Below are positions 29,206-37,085 of a stretch of DNA of 64,000 bases, piece by piece. The notes under the pieces were generated by a model. It did not search any database and was not told the origin of the DNA. It saw only the letters and a list, made by a program, of their open reading frames with translations. This DNA is from DASUPK01 sp963795665 (GTDB lineage Bacteria > Actinomycetota > Thermoleophilia > Solirubrobacterales > 70-9). A program made the position numbers and the translations under genes. Where the stretch lies: assembly GCA_963795665.1 (NCBI GenBank), contig CAWCIP010000003.1, forward strand, positions 186,001 through 250,000. The letters are read 5' to 3'. Each line of letters begins with the position of its first letter. Position 1 is the stretch's first letter.

Positions 29206-29817
29206 CTAGCCTCGCCTCAACCCGGCGGCGACCACGGCGATCAGCCGGGCCTCCGAGGAGGCATTGTTCTCGAAATGGTGCGGCAGGTCGGCGTCGAAGG
29301 TGACGCTGTCGCCCTCGGCCAGCTCGTGTCGCTGGCCGTCGATGAACAGCTCAACCCTGCCGTCCAGCACGACCGCGGTCTCGCGGCTACCGGGCTCGTG
29401 CACCGGTGGGTCATCGGGTGCCCCGGTCGCCGCACCGGGTGCCAGCGTGTGCTCCGAGACGTCCGAGCGCTGACCGGGCAGCGGCGGGGTGAGCTCCTCC
29501 ACCCTGTGCCCGCGCCGGCGCCGCGTTCGCCGTTGATTGGACCGGACCACGACGACATGCCGGTCTTCGTCGAGGCGAAGCAGCTGGGAGAGCGTCAGGT
29601 CGAGGCCGGCGGCGATCTTCTGCGCGACGGCGAGCGTCGGGCTGGTATCACCGCGCTCGACCTGGCTCAGCATCGGGGCGCTGACGCCGCTGCGATCAGC
29701 CAGGTCTCGAAGCGACAGGTCCATCGCCTCCCGCAGGCTTCTGACACGGGCGCCCACAGAACTGTCGTTGGAAACCGCCGTACCGGACCCGCCGGTGATC
29801 TGAGTCGCGTTCGCCAT
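29206..29817 (-). CDS. XRE-type HTH transcriptional regulator with C-terminal cupin
   Basis: The 203-residue regulator has an N-terminal HTH (VRSLREAMDLSLRDLADRSGVSAPMLSQVERGDTSPTL, about residues 18-70) and a C-terminal cupin sensor (PPVHEPGSRETAVVLDGRVELFIDGQ.., PHHFEN). I chose the ATG at 29817; the longer in-frame extension crosses the intergenic region. Only 8 bp separate its stop from leuC, so it appears to head the leucine operon. It is divergent from an MMPL transporter, with a palindrome between. It probably binds a small metabolite and autoregulates; the ligand is unknown. Confidence 0.88.
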   Translation of the reverse strand: MANATQITGGSGTAVSNDSSVGARVRSLREAMDLSLRDLADRSGVSAPMLSQVERGDTSPTLAVAQKIAAGLDLTLSQLLRLDEDRHVVVVRSNQRRTRRRRGHRVEELTPPLPGQRSDVSEHTLAPGAATGAPDDPPVHEPGSRETAVVLDGRVELFIDGQRHELAEGDSVTFDADLPHHFENNASSEARLIAVVAAGLRRG

Positions 29818-29836
29818 CTCGGTTCGTACGCTATCA

Positions 29837-29850
29837 CATACGCTCGTATG
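29837..29850. promoter_or_regulatory. Candidate operator palindrome CATACG-CT-CGTATG
   Basis: A perfect 6+2+6 palindrome lies between the divergent XRE-cupin and MMPL starts. A TACGCT half-element is repeated 12 bp upstream (29827-29832 and 29839-29844). The position suits autoregulation by the adjacent HTH protein and control of both directions. Confidence 0.55.
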
Positions 29851-29899
29851 CCCGATTAGCGGTAGGGTCGAGAGGCTTTCCGAGACATGGAGGCCCACG

Positions 29900-32176
29900 A
29901 TGTCGGCGTCTTCTCCACCTCCTGCGGACTCGAGCACTGGCGTGAGCCCGCGCGGGATCGCCTCCCGCGCCGGGGTTTGGAGTGCGCGCCATCGCAAGCT
30001 CGCCATCTGGGGGTGGCTGGCGTTCGTGGTCTTGGCGATGTTCATCGGCAGCGCGGTCGGTACTAAGACACTCGAGCACACCGACGGCAGCGTCGGCGAG
30101 TCGGGGCGAGCCGACCGGACGATCGCGGACGCCGCGCCCGAGTACGCGCAGGAGATGGTCCTGGTTCAGAGCGGCAGCGCCACCGCCTCGGACCCGGCGT
30201 TCCGGGCCGTGGTCGCCGACGCGCAGCGGAAGCTCGAGGCGATTCCCGACACCCAGAACTTCGAGAGCCCTCTCGATCCCGCGCACGCGAACCAGGTGTC
30301 CAGCGACGGGCACGCCGCACTTCTCCGCTTCCAGATCGCGGGCAAGGACAGTGAGGTCACCGACCGGGTGAAGCCGGCCGTGGCGGCTATCGCCGCCACG
30401 GAGGCGGCTCACCCAGGCTTCACCCTCGGCGAGTTCGGAGACGCGAGCACGAATGAGCAGATCCAGAAGGTCGTCAACGATGACTTCGGCAAGGCGCTCA
30501 AGACCTCATTGCCGGTGACCCTGATCATTCTGCTCTTCGCCTTCGGCGCTTTGGTCGCCGCCGGGGTTCCGCTGCTCCTTGCGATCACCGCGGTGATGGC
30601 CACGATCGGGATCATGGGCCCGCTCAGCCACGTGATCGGCGGTGTGGACAACTCGATCAACGAAGTGATCCTCCTGATCGGGCTCGCCGTCGGGGTGGAC
30701 TACTCGATGTTCTACCTGCGGCGCGAACGCGAGGAGCGCGAGGCCGGGCGCAGCGAGGAGGCCTCACTCGCCGCGGCGGCATCGACCTCGGGCCGCGCCG
30801 TGATGGTCTCCGGGTTCACCGTGATGATCGCCATGGCGGGCATGTACTTCGCCGGCACGCCCACCTTCGAGTCCTTCGCCACCGGAACCATCCTGGTGGT
30901 CGCCGTGGCGCTGGTCGGGTCGCTGACGGTCCTCCCCGCGATTCTCTCCTGGCTCGGGGACCGGATCGAGAAGGGCGGGGTGCCGATCCTCAAGGACCAG
31001 CCCTGGAATGCCGGAGAGAGCAAGATCTGGAACACGATCCTCGATCCCGTGCTCCGGCATCCCGGGATCTCGCTGGTCCTGGCGGCGGGCCTGTTGATCT
31101 TCCTCGCACTTCCGGCGTTCCGCTTGCACACGGCGAACGAGAGCGTCGAGTCGCTTCCCCAGGACGTCTCCTCGATCCAGACCTACAACCGGATTCAGCA
31201 GGCGTTCCCGGGCGGCGGGATCCCCGCGGTGGTGGTGGTCAGCTCCGAGAACGGGGCGACGCCTCAGGTCCGGCAGGGCGTTAGCCGGATGGTGGCGCAG
31301 GCGACGGCGAGCCCGCTGTTCAAGGACCACCCGGTCACGGTCCAGAGATATCCCGACCCCAAGGTGGTGCAGGTGAGCATCCCGATCTCCGGCGACGGCA
31401 CCGACTCCCGGTCCTACGATGCGGTGAACGAGCTGCGCGACAGGATCATCCCGGCGACCATCGGGGCGGTCCCGGGTGTGAGCGCCGACGTGACCGGTTT
31501 CTCCGCCGAGTCGAAGGACTGGACCGACGTCACCAAGTCGCACCTGCCGATCGTCTTCGCCTTCGTGCTGACCGCGGCCTTCCTGCTGCTGCTCTTCACC
31601 TTCCGCTCGATCGTCATCCCGATCAAGGCGATCATCCTCAACCTGCTCTCGGTGGGAGCGGCCTACGGGGTGATCGTCTGGGTCTTCCAGGACGGCCACC
31701 TCGAGTCGTTCCTCGGCTTTCACTCGAACGGGTCGATCATCTCCTGGATGCCGCTGTTCCTCTTCGTGGTGCTGTTCGGCCTCTCGATGGATTACCACGT
31801 CTTCATCCTCACCCGGATCCGGGAGTCCTACGACCGCGGGATGCCGACCGAGGAGGCGGTCGCGCACGGGATCAAGACCACGGCCGGTGTGGTGACCAGC
31901 GCCGCCGTCGTCATGATCGCGGTCTTCGCCGTGTTCGCGACGCTGTCGCTCATCTTCTTCAAGGAGCTCGGCGTCGGCCTGGGCGTCGCGGTGCTGATCG
32001 ATGCGACGCTCGTGCGGGCGATCCTGCTGCCCGCCTCGATGACGCTGCTCGGCGATTGGAACTGGTACCTGCCGAGCTGGCTCGAATGGATCCCACGGGT
32101 CGGGCCTGTGGCCGCCCCCTCCATTCCGCAGGAGCCCGGGCCCACGGACACGGGCGCCGCGGCTGCGTCGGGCTAG
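29900..32176 (+). CDS. MMPL-family RND transporter
   Basis: The 758-residue protein has two repeats, each with a large extracytoplasmic loop and a bundle of membrane helices. The proton-relay motifs GLAVGVDYSMF (near 260) and GLSMDYHVFIL (near 627) mark the two halves. MMPL proteins export lipids or hydrophobic compounds across the cytoplasmic membrane. The start is an ATG at 29900 following the operator region; a TAG stop shares CTAG with the convergent Ddn-like gene. The cargo is unknown. Proximity to a cupin regulator suggests inducible export. Confidence 0.92.
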   Translation: MSASSPPPADSSTGVSPRGIASRAGVWSARHRKLAIWGWLAFVVLAMFIGSAVGTKTLEHTDGSVGESGRADRTIADAAPEYAQEMVLVQSGSATASDPAFRAVVADAQRKLEAIPDTQNFESPLDPAHANQVSSDGHAALLRFQIAGKDSEVTDRVKPAVAAIAATEAAHPGFTLGEFGDASTNEQIQKVVNDDFGKALKTSLPVTLIILLFAFGALVAAGVPLLLAITAVMATIGIMGPLSHVIGGVDNSINEVILLIGLAVGVDYSMFYLRREREEREAGRSEEASLAAAASTSGRAVMVSGFTVMIAMAGMYFAGTPTFESFATGTILVVAVALVGSLTVLPAILSWLGDRIEKGGVPILKDQPWNAGESKIWNTILDPVLRHPGISLVLAAGLLIFLALPAFRLHTANESVESLPQDVSSIQTYNRIQQAFPGGGIPAVVVVSSENGATPQVRQGVSRMVAQATASPLFKDHPVTVQRYPDPKVVQVSIPISGDGTDSRSYDAVNELRDRIIPATIGAVPGVSADVTGFSAESKDWTDVTKSHLPIVFAFVLTAAFLLLLFTFRSIVIPIKAIILNLLSVGAAYGVIVWVFQDGHLESFLGFHSNGSIISWMPLFLFVVLFGLSMDYHVFILTRIRESYDRGMPTEEAVAHGIKTTAGVVTSAAVVMIAVFAVFATLSLIFFKELGVGLGVAVLIDATLVRAILLPASMTLLGDWNWYLPSWLEWIPRVGPVAAPSIPQEPGPTDTGAAAASG

Positions 32177-32640
32177 GCAGGCTCGAGCACGACAACGGGG
32201 ATCTGGCGCTCCGTGCGGCGCTGATAGTTGTCGTAGTCGGGATAGGCGTCGGCCATCATCCGCCAGAGGCGCTCTCGCTCTTCGCCTGATGCCTCCCTCG
32301 CCCTCACATGTCGCTTCTGCCCCTTCCACCACGCGGTCGTCTCGGGGCTCGCCTTCAGGTTGTGGTACCAGGCGGGATGCCGGTCCGTTCCTCCCTTGGA
32401 CGCGATCAGGACCAGATTGTCCCCGTCAGGCATGCAGAGCAATGGATGCGTGCGACGCTTTCCCGACTTCCTGCCGACCGATTCGATCAGCACGACGGGC
32501 ACGCCATACGCCTTGCCGCCGATTCGCCCACCGCTCGCCTTGTAGGCGACGGTGTGGAAGTCGGTGAAGCGCTCCCAGAACCACCAGAGCCGCGAGCTCG
32601 ACGGAGGCGCCTCGGGCAGCTGCAGTTTCACGGCCGCCAC
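32173..32640 (-). CDS. F420-dependent nitroreductase-family (Ddn-like) oxidoreductase
   Basis: The 155-residue split beta-barrel protein is of the deazaflavin-dependent nitroreductase family. Typical stretches are GRIGGKAYGVPVVLIESVGRKSGKRRTHPLLCMPDGDNLVLIASKGG (cofactor-binding) and HPAWYHNLKASPE. It implies that the organism makes coenzyme F420. It starts with GTG at 32640, 9 bp after the leuA stop, so it may be co-transcribed with leuA. The substrate cannot be named. Confidence 0.9.
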   Translation of the reverse strand: MAAVKLQLPEAPPSSSRLWWFWERFTDFHTVAYKASGGRIGGKAYGVPVVLIESVGRKSGKRRTHPLLCMPDGDNLVLIASKGGTDRHPAWYHNLKASPETTAWWKGQKRHVRAREASGEERERLWRMMADAYPDYDNYQRRTERQIPVVVLEPA

Positions 32641-32649
32641 CCTATGGGG

Positions 32650-34257
32650 TTACGGGCCGGGGGTGCGCTCGACGGCGGCCTCGGCCGTCGCATCCTCCGC
32701 CTCGCGGATCGCGACGCCCTCCAGGGCATTCGAGATGGCTCGGACGAAGGCCCGCGCGGAGGCCTCGAGGATGTCCGTCGCCACACCCTGGCCGCTGGCC
32801 AGCCGGCCGTTGGCACGAACCGAGACGCTGACCTCGCCCAGTGCGTCGGTGCCGCTGGTGACGGCCTCGACCTCGTAACGCTGTAGCTCAGCCTCGGTTC
32901 GAGTGGCGTTGCGGATCGCGCCGAGGATCGCGTCGACGGGGCCGTCCCCCGATCCTTCCGCGACCGACTCCTCGCCGCTCGGCAGGATCACGCAGACGGT
33001 GGCCTTCGGTTCACGCCTGGAACCGGCCTCGACCTCGAACCAGCCGAGGTTGTAGGCCTCCTTGCTCTCGCGCATCTCGTCCGAGACGATCGCCTCCAGG
33101 TCGAGCGCGGTGACCTGCTTCTTCTTGTCCGCGATCTCCTTGAAGCGCTTGAACGCCTGGTTCAGCGCGCCGCCCTCGACCTTGAACCCGAGCTGCTGGA
33201 GCGCGTCCTGGAGCGCGTGCCGGCCGGAATGCTTGCCCAGCACGATCGAGTTGGACTCCAGGCCGACCTCGGTCGCGTCCATGATCTCGTAGGTCGAGCG
33301 CTCCTTGAGCACGCCGTCCTGATGGATGCCGGACTCATGGGCGAAGGCGTTCCTGCCGACGACGGCCTTGTTCGGCGGTACCGAGTAGCCGGTCAGGCGG
33401 GAGACCATGCGGCTGGTGCGAGCAAGCTCGCGGGCGTCGATGCCGGTGTCGAGGCCGTGAACGTCTCGCCGGGTCCTGAGCAGCATCACGATCTCCTCCA
33501 GCGAGCAGTTGCCCGCCCGCTCGCCGATGCCGTTGACCGCGCATTCCACCTGGCGGGCGCCGGCGACGACGCCCGCGTAGGAGTTGGCGACGGCCAGGCC
33601 GAGGTCGTCGTGGCAGTGGACCGAGACCTCCACCTTGGCCAGGTCCGGAACCAGCTCGTAGAGCCTGCGGAAGTAGGCGGCGTATTCCTCGGGCGTCGTG
33701 TAGCCGACCGTGTCGGGAACGTTGATCACGTTCGCACCCTCGGCGACTGCGATCGCGCAGACCTCGGCGGTGAACTCGAGGTCGGCGCGCGTTGCGTCCA
33801 TCGGCGAGAACTCGACGTCCTCGCAATAGGACTTCGCCAGGGCGACGGCGGCCTTCGCCTGCCCCTTGACGTCCTCGCGGGTCGTCTGGAGCTGGTGCTC
33901 GATGTGGATGTCGGAGGTCGAGATGAAGGTGTGGATCCTCGGCCGCTCGGAGTCCTTGATCGCGTTCCACGCCGCGTCGATGTCGGCCTTGTGGGTTCGG
34001 GAGAGGCCACAGATCACGGGGCCCTCCACGTTGCGTGCGATGGTCTCGACTGCCTCGAAGTCACCGGGGGAGGTGATCGGGAAGCCCGCCTCGATCACGT
34101 CGACGCCGAGGCGAGCGAGCTGCTGCGCGATCTCGACCTTCTCCTGCGTGTTCAGCGAGATGCCGGGGGACTGCTCGCCGTCGCGCAGCGTCGTATCGAA
34201 GATGTGGACCCGGTTCTCCTCTGAGACCGGATTGGCTACACCGCCTACATCGCTCAT
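32650..34257 (-). CDS. leuA: 2-Isopropylmalate synthase
   Basis: The 535-residue enzyme commits carbon to leucine by condensing 2-oxoisovalerate and acetyl-CoA. Motifs are FDTTLRDGEQSPGISLN, the metal ligands in SVHCHDDLGLAVANS, GIGERAGNCSLEEIVM, and a C-terminal feedback-regulatory domain from about residue 390. The length and GEQSPG motif separate it from CimA. The ribosome-binding region AGGAGAAGGAGG is strong and is complementary to the Leu codon run of the upstream leader peptide, so translation is probably leucine-controlled. Confidence 0.96.
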   Translation of the reverse strand: MSDVGGVANPVSEENRVHIFDTTLRDGEQSPGISLNTQEKVEIAQQLARLGVDVIEAGFPITSPGDFEAVETIARNVEGPVICGLSRTHKADIDAAWNAIKDSERPRIHTFISTSDIHIEHQLQTTREDVKGQAKAAVALAKSYCEDVEFSPMDATRADLEFTAEVCAIAVAEGANVINVPDTVGYTTPEEYAAYFRRLYELVPDLAKVEVSVHCHDDLGLAVANSYAGVVAGARQVECAVNGIGERAGNCSLEEIVMLLRTRRDVHGLDTGIDARELARTSRMVSRLTGYSVPPNKAVVGRNAFAHESGIHQDGVLKERSTYEIMDATEVGLESNSIVLGKHSGRHALQDALQQLGFKVEGGALNQAFKRFKEIADKKKQVTALDLEAIVSDEMRESKEAYNLGWFEVEAGSRREPKATVCVILPSGEESVAEGSGDGPVDAILGAIRNATRTEAELQRYEVEAVTSGTDALGEVSVSVRANGRLASGQGVATDILEASARAFVRAISNALEGVAIREAEDATAEAAVERTPGP

Positions 34258-34264
34258 GTCCTAC

Positions 34265-34355
34265 CTCCTTCTCCTAAAGCTTCCGATGACCTGTCCTGAG
34301 TTCGCGGCTCTCGCGCCGCCAGCGCTTATTCCCCCCGGAGGGGGAGGAGAAGGAG
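34265..34355 (-). promoter_or_regulatory. Candidate leucine attenuator: leader Leu codons pair with the leuA ribosome-binding site
   Basis: In the mRNA, CTCCTTCTCCT at 34355-34345 (part of the leader Leu codon run) is perfectly complementary over 11 nt to AGGAGAAGGAG at 34275-34265, which overlaps the leuA Shine-Dalgarno. A flanking G-U extends the helix. The 69 nt between them contain a GCGGC/GCCGC hairpin and no T-tract. A ribosome stalled on the Leu codons would leave the leuA site free; a ribosome passing through would allow sequestration. The sequence complementarity is seen; the mechanism is inferred. Confidence 0.65.
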
Positions 34356-34385
34356 AAGCGCGAGGCTGTCGAGCCGGTGGGTCAT
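34326..34385 (-). CDS. leuL: Leucine leader peptide
   Basis: A 19-codon frame, MTHRLDSLALLLLLPLRGE, ends in TAA 68 nt before the leuA start. It has eight Leu, five of them consecutive (CTT CTC CTT CTC CTC). It lies on the same strand as leuA, downstream of a TTCGAC-N18-TACTCT promoter whose predicted start is only about 6 nt before the ATG. This is the classic form of an amino-acid leader peptide. Leu-specific control of leuA is well known in actinobacteria. Confidence 0.75.
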   Translation of the reverse strand: MTHRLDSLALLLLLPLRGE

Positions 34386-34397
34386 CGAAGTCCAAGC

Positions 34398-34427
34398 AGA
34401 GTAGCGCAGCGACTCCAGCCGGTCGAA
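34398..34427 (-). promoter_or_regulatory. Candidate leuL-leuA promoter
   Basis: On the minus strand TTCGAC (34427-34422) and TACTCT (34403-34398) are 18 bp apart. Transcription would start near 34391, just before the leader peptide ATG at 34385. Confidence 0.5.
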
Positions 34428-34466
34428 TGATTTATTGGGTCCGGACTGCTCTCTAGCGTCACCCCG

Positions 34467-35576
34467 ATGCGCGCGGACCAGATTCAGGCGCGGGCGGTCG
34501 CCAAGATCGTGCTGGTGGCCCTGTTCTGGTCCGCGGTCGCGGTGCTGCTGGCGATCGCGCTGCTGCACACGCGGACGACGCTGCAATGGGTGGCGGCCGC
34601 GGTCTTCCTGACCCTCGCGCTGGACCCGGCCGTGGGGCTGATCCAGCGGGCCTGGCCGGGCGACGGAAGGATGCCGCGGGTCCTCGCGATCCTGCTCGTC
34701 TACGTCGTCGCCCTGGCGGCGCTGATCTTCCTCGTCCTGCACGTCTTCCCGCCGATCGTCCACGACGTCGAGGGGCTGGCCCACAAGCTTCCGCGCTACG
34801 TGCACGACTTCGAGAACTGGGCGAACAACAACAAGCAGTTCCAGGACCTCAACAACAAGTACGACATCACGGCGAAGCTCAGCCAGGAGGCCAGCACCCT
34901 CCCCTCGCACCTGAGCAGCGGCGCGAGCACGATCGGCTCCTTCACGGTCAGCATCCTCGAGCACATCCTCGCGGCGATCACGATCCTGACGCTGACCTTC
35001 TTCCTTCTCCTCGACGGGCGCGGGATGGTCGAGCGCGGCACCGGCAGGCTTCCGGAGCCGCAGCGCGGTCGCGCCCGCAGGATCGCCGACCGGGTCGCAC
35101 AGGTCGTCAAGGCCTACGTCAGCGTCAACCTCCTGCTCGCGGTCGCGGCCGGCTTGCTGACCTGGGGATTCCTGCAGGCGGAGGGCTTCCACCTGGCCGT
35201 GCCGCTCGCCGTGCTGGTCGCGTTCCTGGACCTGATCCCACTGATTGGGCTGACGGTCGGAGGCTTCGCGGTGTTCGGCGTATTGATGATCGACGGCGGT
35301 CCCGGCGATGCGATCGTCTGGCTCATCCTCTTCCTCGTCTACCAGCAGGCCCAGGACCGGGTGATTCAGCCGCTGCTCTACAAGGGCGGCGCGCTGAAGG
35401 TGAACCCCGCCGTGGCGATCGTCGCCGTGATCGTGGGGGCGAATCTCGCCGGGGTGCTCGGCGCGCTGCTGGCAATCCCCACCGCTGCCTCTCTCGGCGT
35501 GGTGATCGACGAGCTGGTGCTCAGCGGCCCGCTAGGTCCCCCTGACGGGGCGGCGGAGCCTGAGCCTGGCAAGTAG
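34467..35576 (+). CDS. AI-2E (UPF0118) family membrane transporter
   Basis: The 369-residue polytopic protein has about seven or eight hydrophobic segments (LVALFWSAVAVLLAIALL, VFLTLALDPAVG, ILLVYVVALAALIFLVLHVFPP near the N-terminus) and the characteristic C-terminal region (YVSVNLLLAVAAG, VAFLDLIPLIGLTVGGF, QDRVIQPLLYKGG, PAVAIVAVIVGANLAGVLGALLAIPTAA). Family members are permease-like exporters or ion/proton antiporters; the substrate is not deducible. It is divergent from leuL-leuA, and its 3' end overlaps the convergent membrane-protein gene by 45 bp. Confidence 0.9.
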   Translation: MRADQIQARAVAKIVLVALFWSAVAVLLAIALLHTRTTLQWVAAAVFLTLALDPAVGLIQRAWPGDGRMPRVLAILLVYVVALAALIFLVLHVFPPIVHDVEGLAHKLPRYVHDFENWANNNKQFQDLNNKYDITAKLSQEASTLPSHLSSGASTIGSFTVSILEHILAAITILTLTFFLLLDGRGMVERGTGRLPEPQRGRARRIADRVAQVVKAYVSVNLLLAVAAGLLTWGFLQAEGFHLAVPLAVLVAFLDLIPLIGLTVGGFAVFGVLMIDGGPGDAIVWLILFLVYQQAQDRVIQPLLYKGGALKVNPAVAIVAVIVGANLAGVLGALLAIPTAASLGVVIDELVLSGPLGPPDGAAEPEPGK

Positions 35577-36293
35577 CTCGCCGCCTCGCTTCCAGAACGG
35601 CCTTCCGCGATCGCCCGCGAAGCGCTTTGCGGATGCGTCCCTCTTGCCGTGCCGGTAGAAGAGCTTCGCCCAGACCGAGTGCGGCTTCGCGAGCCGGAGG
35701 GCGCTGACCAGACCCACCACCGGGACCAGGATGCTCCAGATCGCCATCCCGAACTTCTCCTTGGCCGCGTTGACCAGCGCGAGGATGACGCCAAGCAGGC
35801 CGATCGCTCCGACGACGGCCTGCACCACATCCGCCACTTCGGTGGTCAGATCGATCCAGCTCCGGAGGCCGATCAGCAGCATGCCCGACAGCGCGGCGGC
35901 GATCACGACCGCGTCGATCGAGCGGCGCCCCTGCTCGGACCAGTAGACGTCCTTCAGGTTGAGCCAGAGGGCGAACTCGTCGAGGGTCAGCCCGGTGCCG
36001 ACGCCGAATAGGACCGCGACGATGTCCCGCCATGGGTCGCCCGGGTGGATGGCCACGCCGATGTAGCCGTTGATCAGCAGCAACAGGATTCCCCAGACCA
36101 GATGGTGGATGTGCGTGCCCCCCACCTCGACGTTGCCGGGCCACCAGCTCACCTGCGCGCGGATCATGTGCGCGCTCGTCCGGATGAAGCCGAACGAGAC
36201 CAGGAACGAGATGAAGAAGAGGAATTGGGTCTCGCGCCCGGTATCGACGATGCCGTCGCGGTAGGCGCTCGCGACGCTCCCCATTACGAGCAT
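35532..36293 (-). CDS. Conserved integral membrane protein
   Basis: The 253-residue protein has about six hydrophobic segments and a basic, Arg/Lys-rich C-terminal tail of about 50 residues. Polar residues within membrane stretches, notably GGTHIHHLVWGI and TLDEFALWL, look functional (metal- or lipid-facing His and Asp/Glu). I do not recognise a named family. The start at the ATG 36293 could instead be the ATG at 36284. Convergent with the AI-2E gene. Confidence 0.7.
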   Translation of the reverse strand: MLVMGSVASAYRDGIVDTGRETQFLFFISFLVSFGFIRTSAHMIRAQVSWWPGNVEVGGTHIHHLVWGILLLLINGYIGVAIHPGDPWRDIVAVLFGVGTGLTLDEFALWLNLKDVYWSEQGRRSIDAVVIAAALSGMLLIGLRSWIDLTTEVADVVQAVVGAIGLLGVILALVNAAKEKFGMAIWSILVPVVGLVSALRLAKPHSVWAKLFYRHGKRDASAKRFAGDRGRPFWKRGGELLARLRLRRPVRGT

Positions 36294-36302
36294 GGTGGAA
36301 CG

Positions 36303-37028
36303 CTATGGGATCGAGCGGACCTGCTCGCAGCCCTTGCCCGAATCAGTACCGCCTGCACCGCGACAGAGGTCCCTGCCCCCGCCGCCGTTGAGCTTGTCCG
36401 GGCCTCCGCCGCCCGCGAGGAGATCGCCGCCCCCTCCGCCGCTCAGGTTGTCGCCGCCCGGGCCGCCGAGCAGGTGATCCTGTCCGCCCCCGCCGGCGAT
36501 CGAGTCTGGGCCGGCACCGCCGTCGAGCAGGTCCGACAGCGCCCCGCCGATCAAACGGTCGCGGCCGGGGCCGCCGGACAGAGGTCGCGCCACTCCGTCG
36601 ATCAGGGCTCCGACCATCACGGTCAGGCCCGGATCAGCGTCGAAGGTGTCGCTGCCGCCGGCGAGGTCGCCCACGATCGCCCCGATGTACCCAGGAGCGC
36701 AGCTCACCTCGGTCGCGCTCGTCTCGCCCGAGTTGGCGTTGTCGAGGTCGCAGTTGGCGCCGCTGCCGTCCGGGTCTCCCAGGCCCTCGGGAGCGGTCAG
36801 CACGAGGCGCCCGTTCGACGCGATTGAGGCCCTGATCCGGTTGTCGATCCGCCGCTGGTCGTTGATCGTCAGCACGTTGACCGCCGCCGACGCCCTCGCG
36901 CCGTGTCCGTGCACGGTCCAGACGGCGTCGGTCACGCCCGGCTGCGCCGAGGCCGCCGCCGGCGCCGCGACGCATCCGGCGGCGAGCATGCCGAGAACGC
37001 ACAGTGCCTTGCGTCTCCCTAGCTTCAT
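36303..37028 (-). CDS. Secreted RTX-type calcium-binding repeat protein
   Basis: The 241-residue protein has a signal peptide (MKLGRRKALCVLGMLAAGCVAAPAAASAQ), a 100-residue N-terminal domain, then about eight GGxGxDxL-like nonapeptide repeats in the C-terminal half (GGPGRDRLIGG, GGAGPDSIAGGGGQDHL and so on), ending in a Cys-containing cap (DLCRGAGG..KGCEQVRSIP). Such repeats fold into a parallel beta-roll with calcium. The export route and role are unknown; no type I secretion genes are nearby. Confidence 0.85.
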   Translation of the reverse strand: MKLGRRKALCVLGMLAAGCVAAPAAASAQPGVTDAVWTVHGHGARASAAVNVLTINDQRRIDNRIRASIASNGRLVLTAPEGLGDPDGSGANCDLDNANSGETSATEVSCAPGYIGAIVGDLAGGSDTFDADPGLTVMVGALIDGVARPLSGGPGRDRLIGGALSDLLDGGAGPDSIAGGGGQDHLLGGPGGDNLSGGGGGDLLAGGGGPDKLNGGGGRDLCRGAGGTDSGKGCEQVRSIP

Positions 37029-37085
37029 CTCATCGATCGTAACCCGGCTCCGGAGCGATCAGAGCGCCCCTCCGGGCCCGATTGC

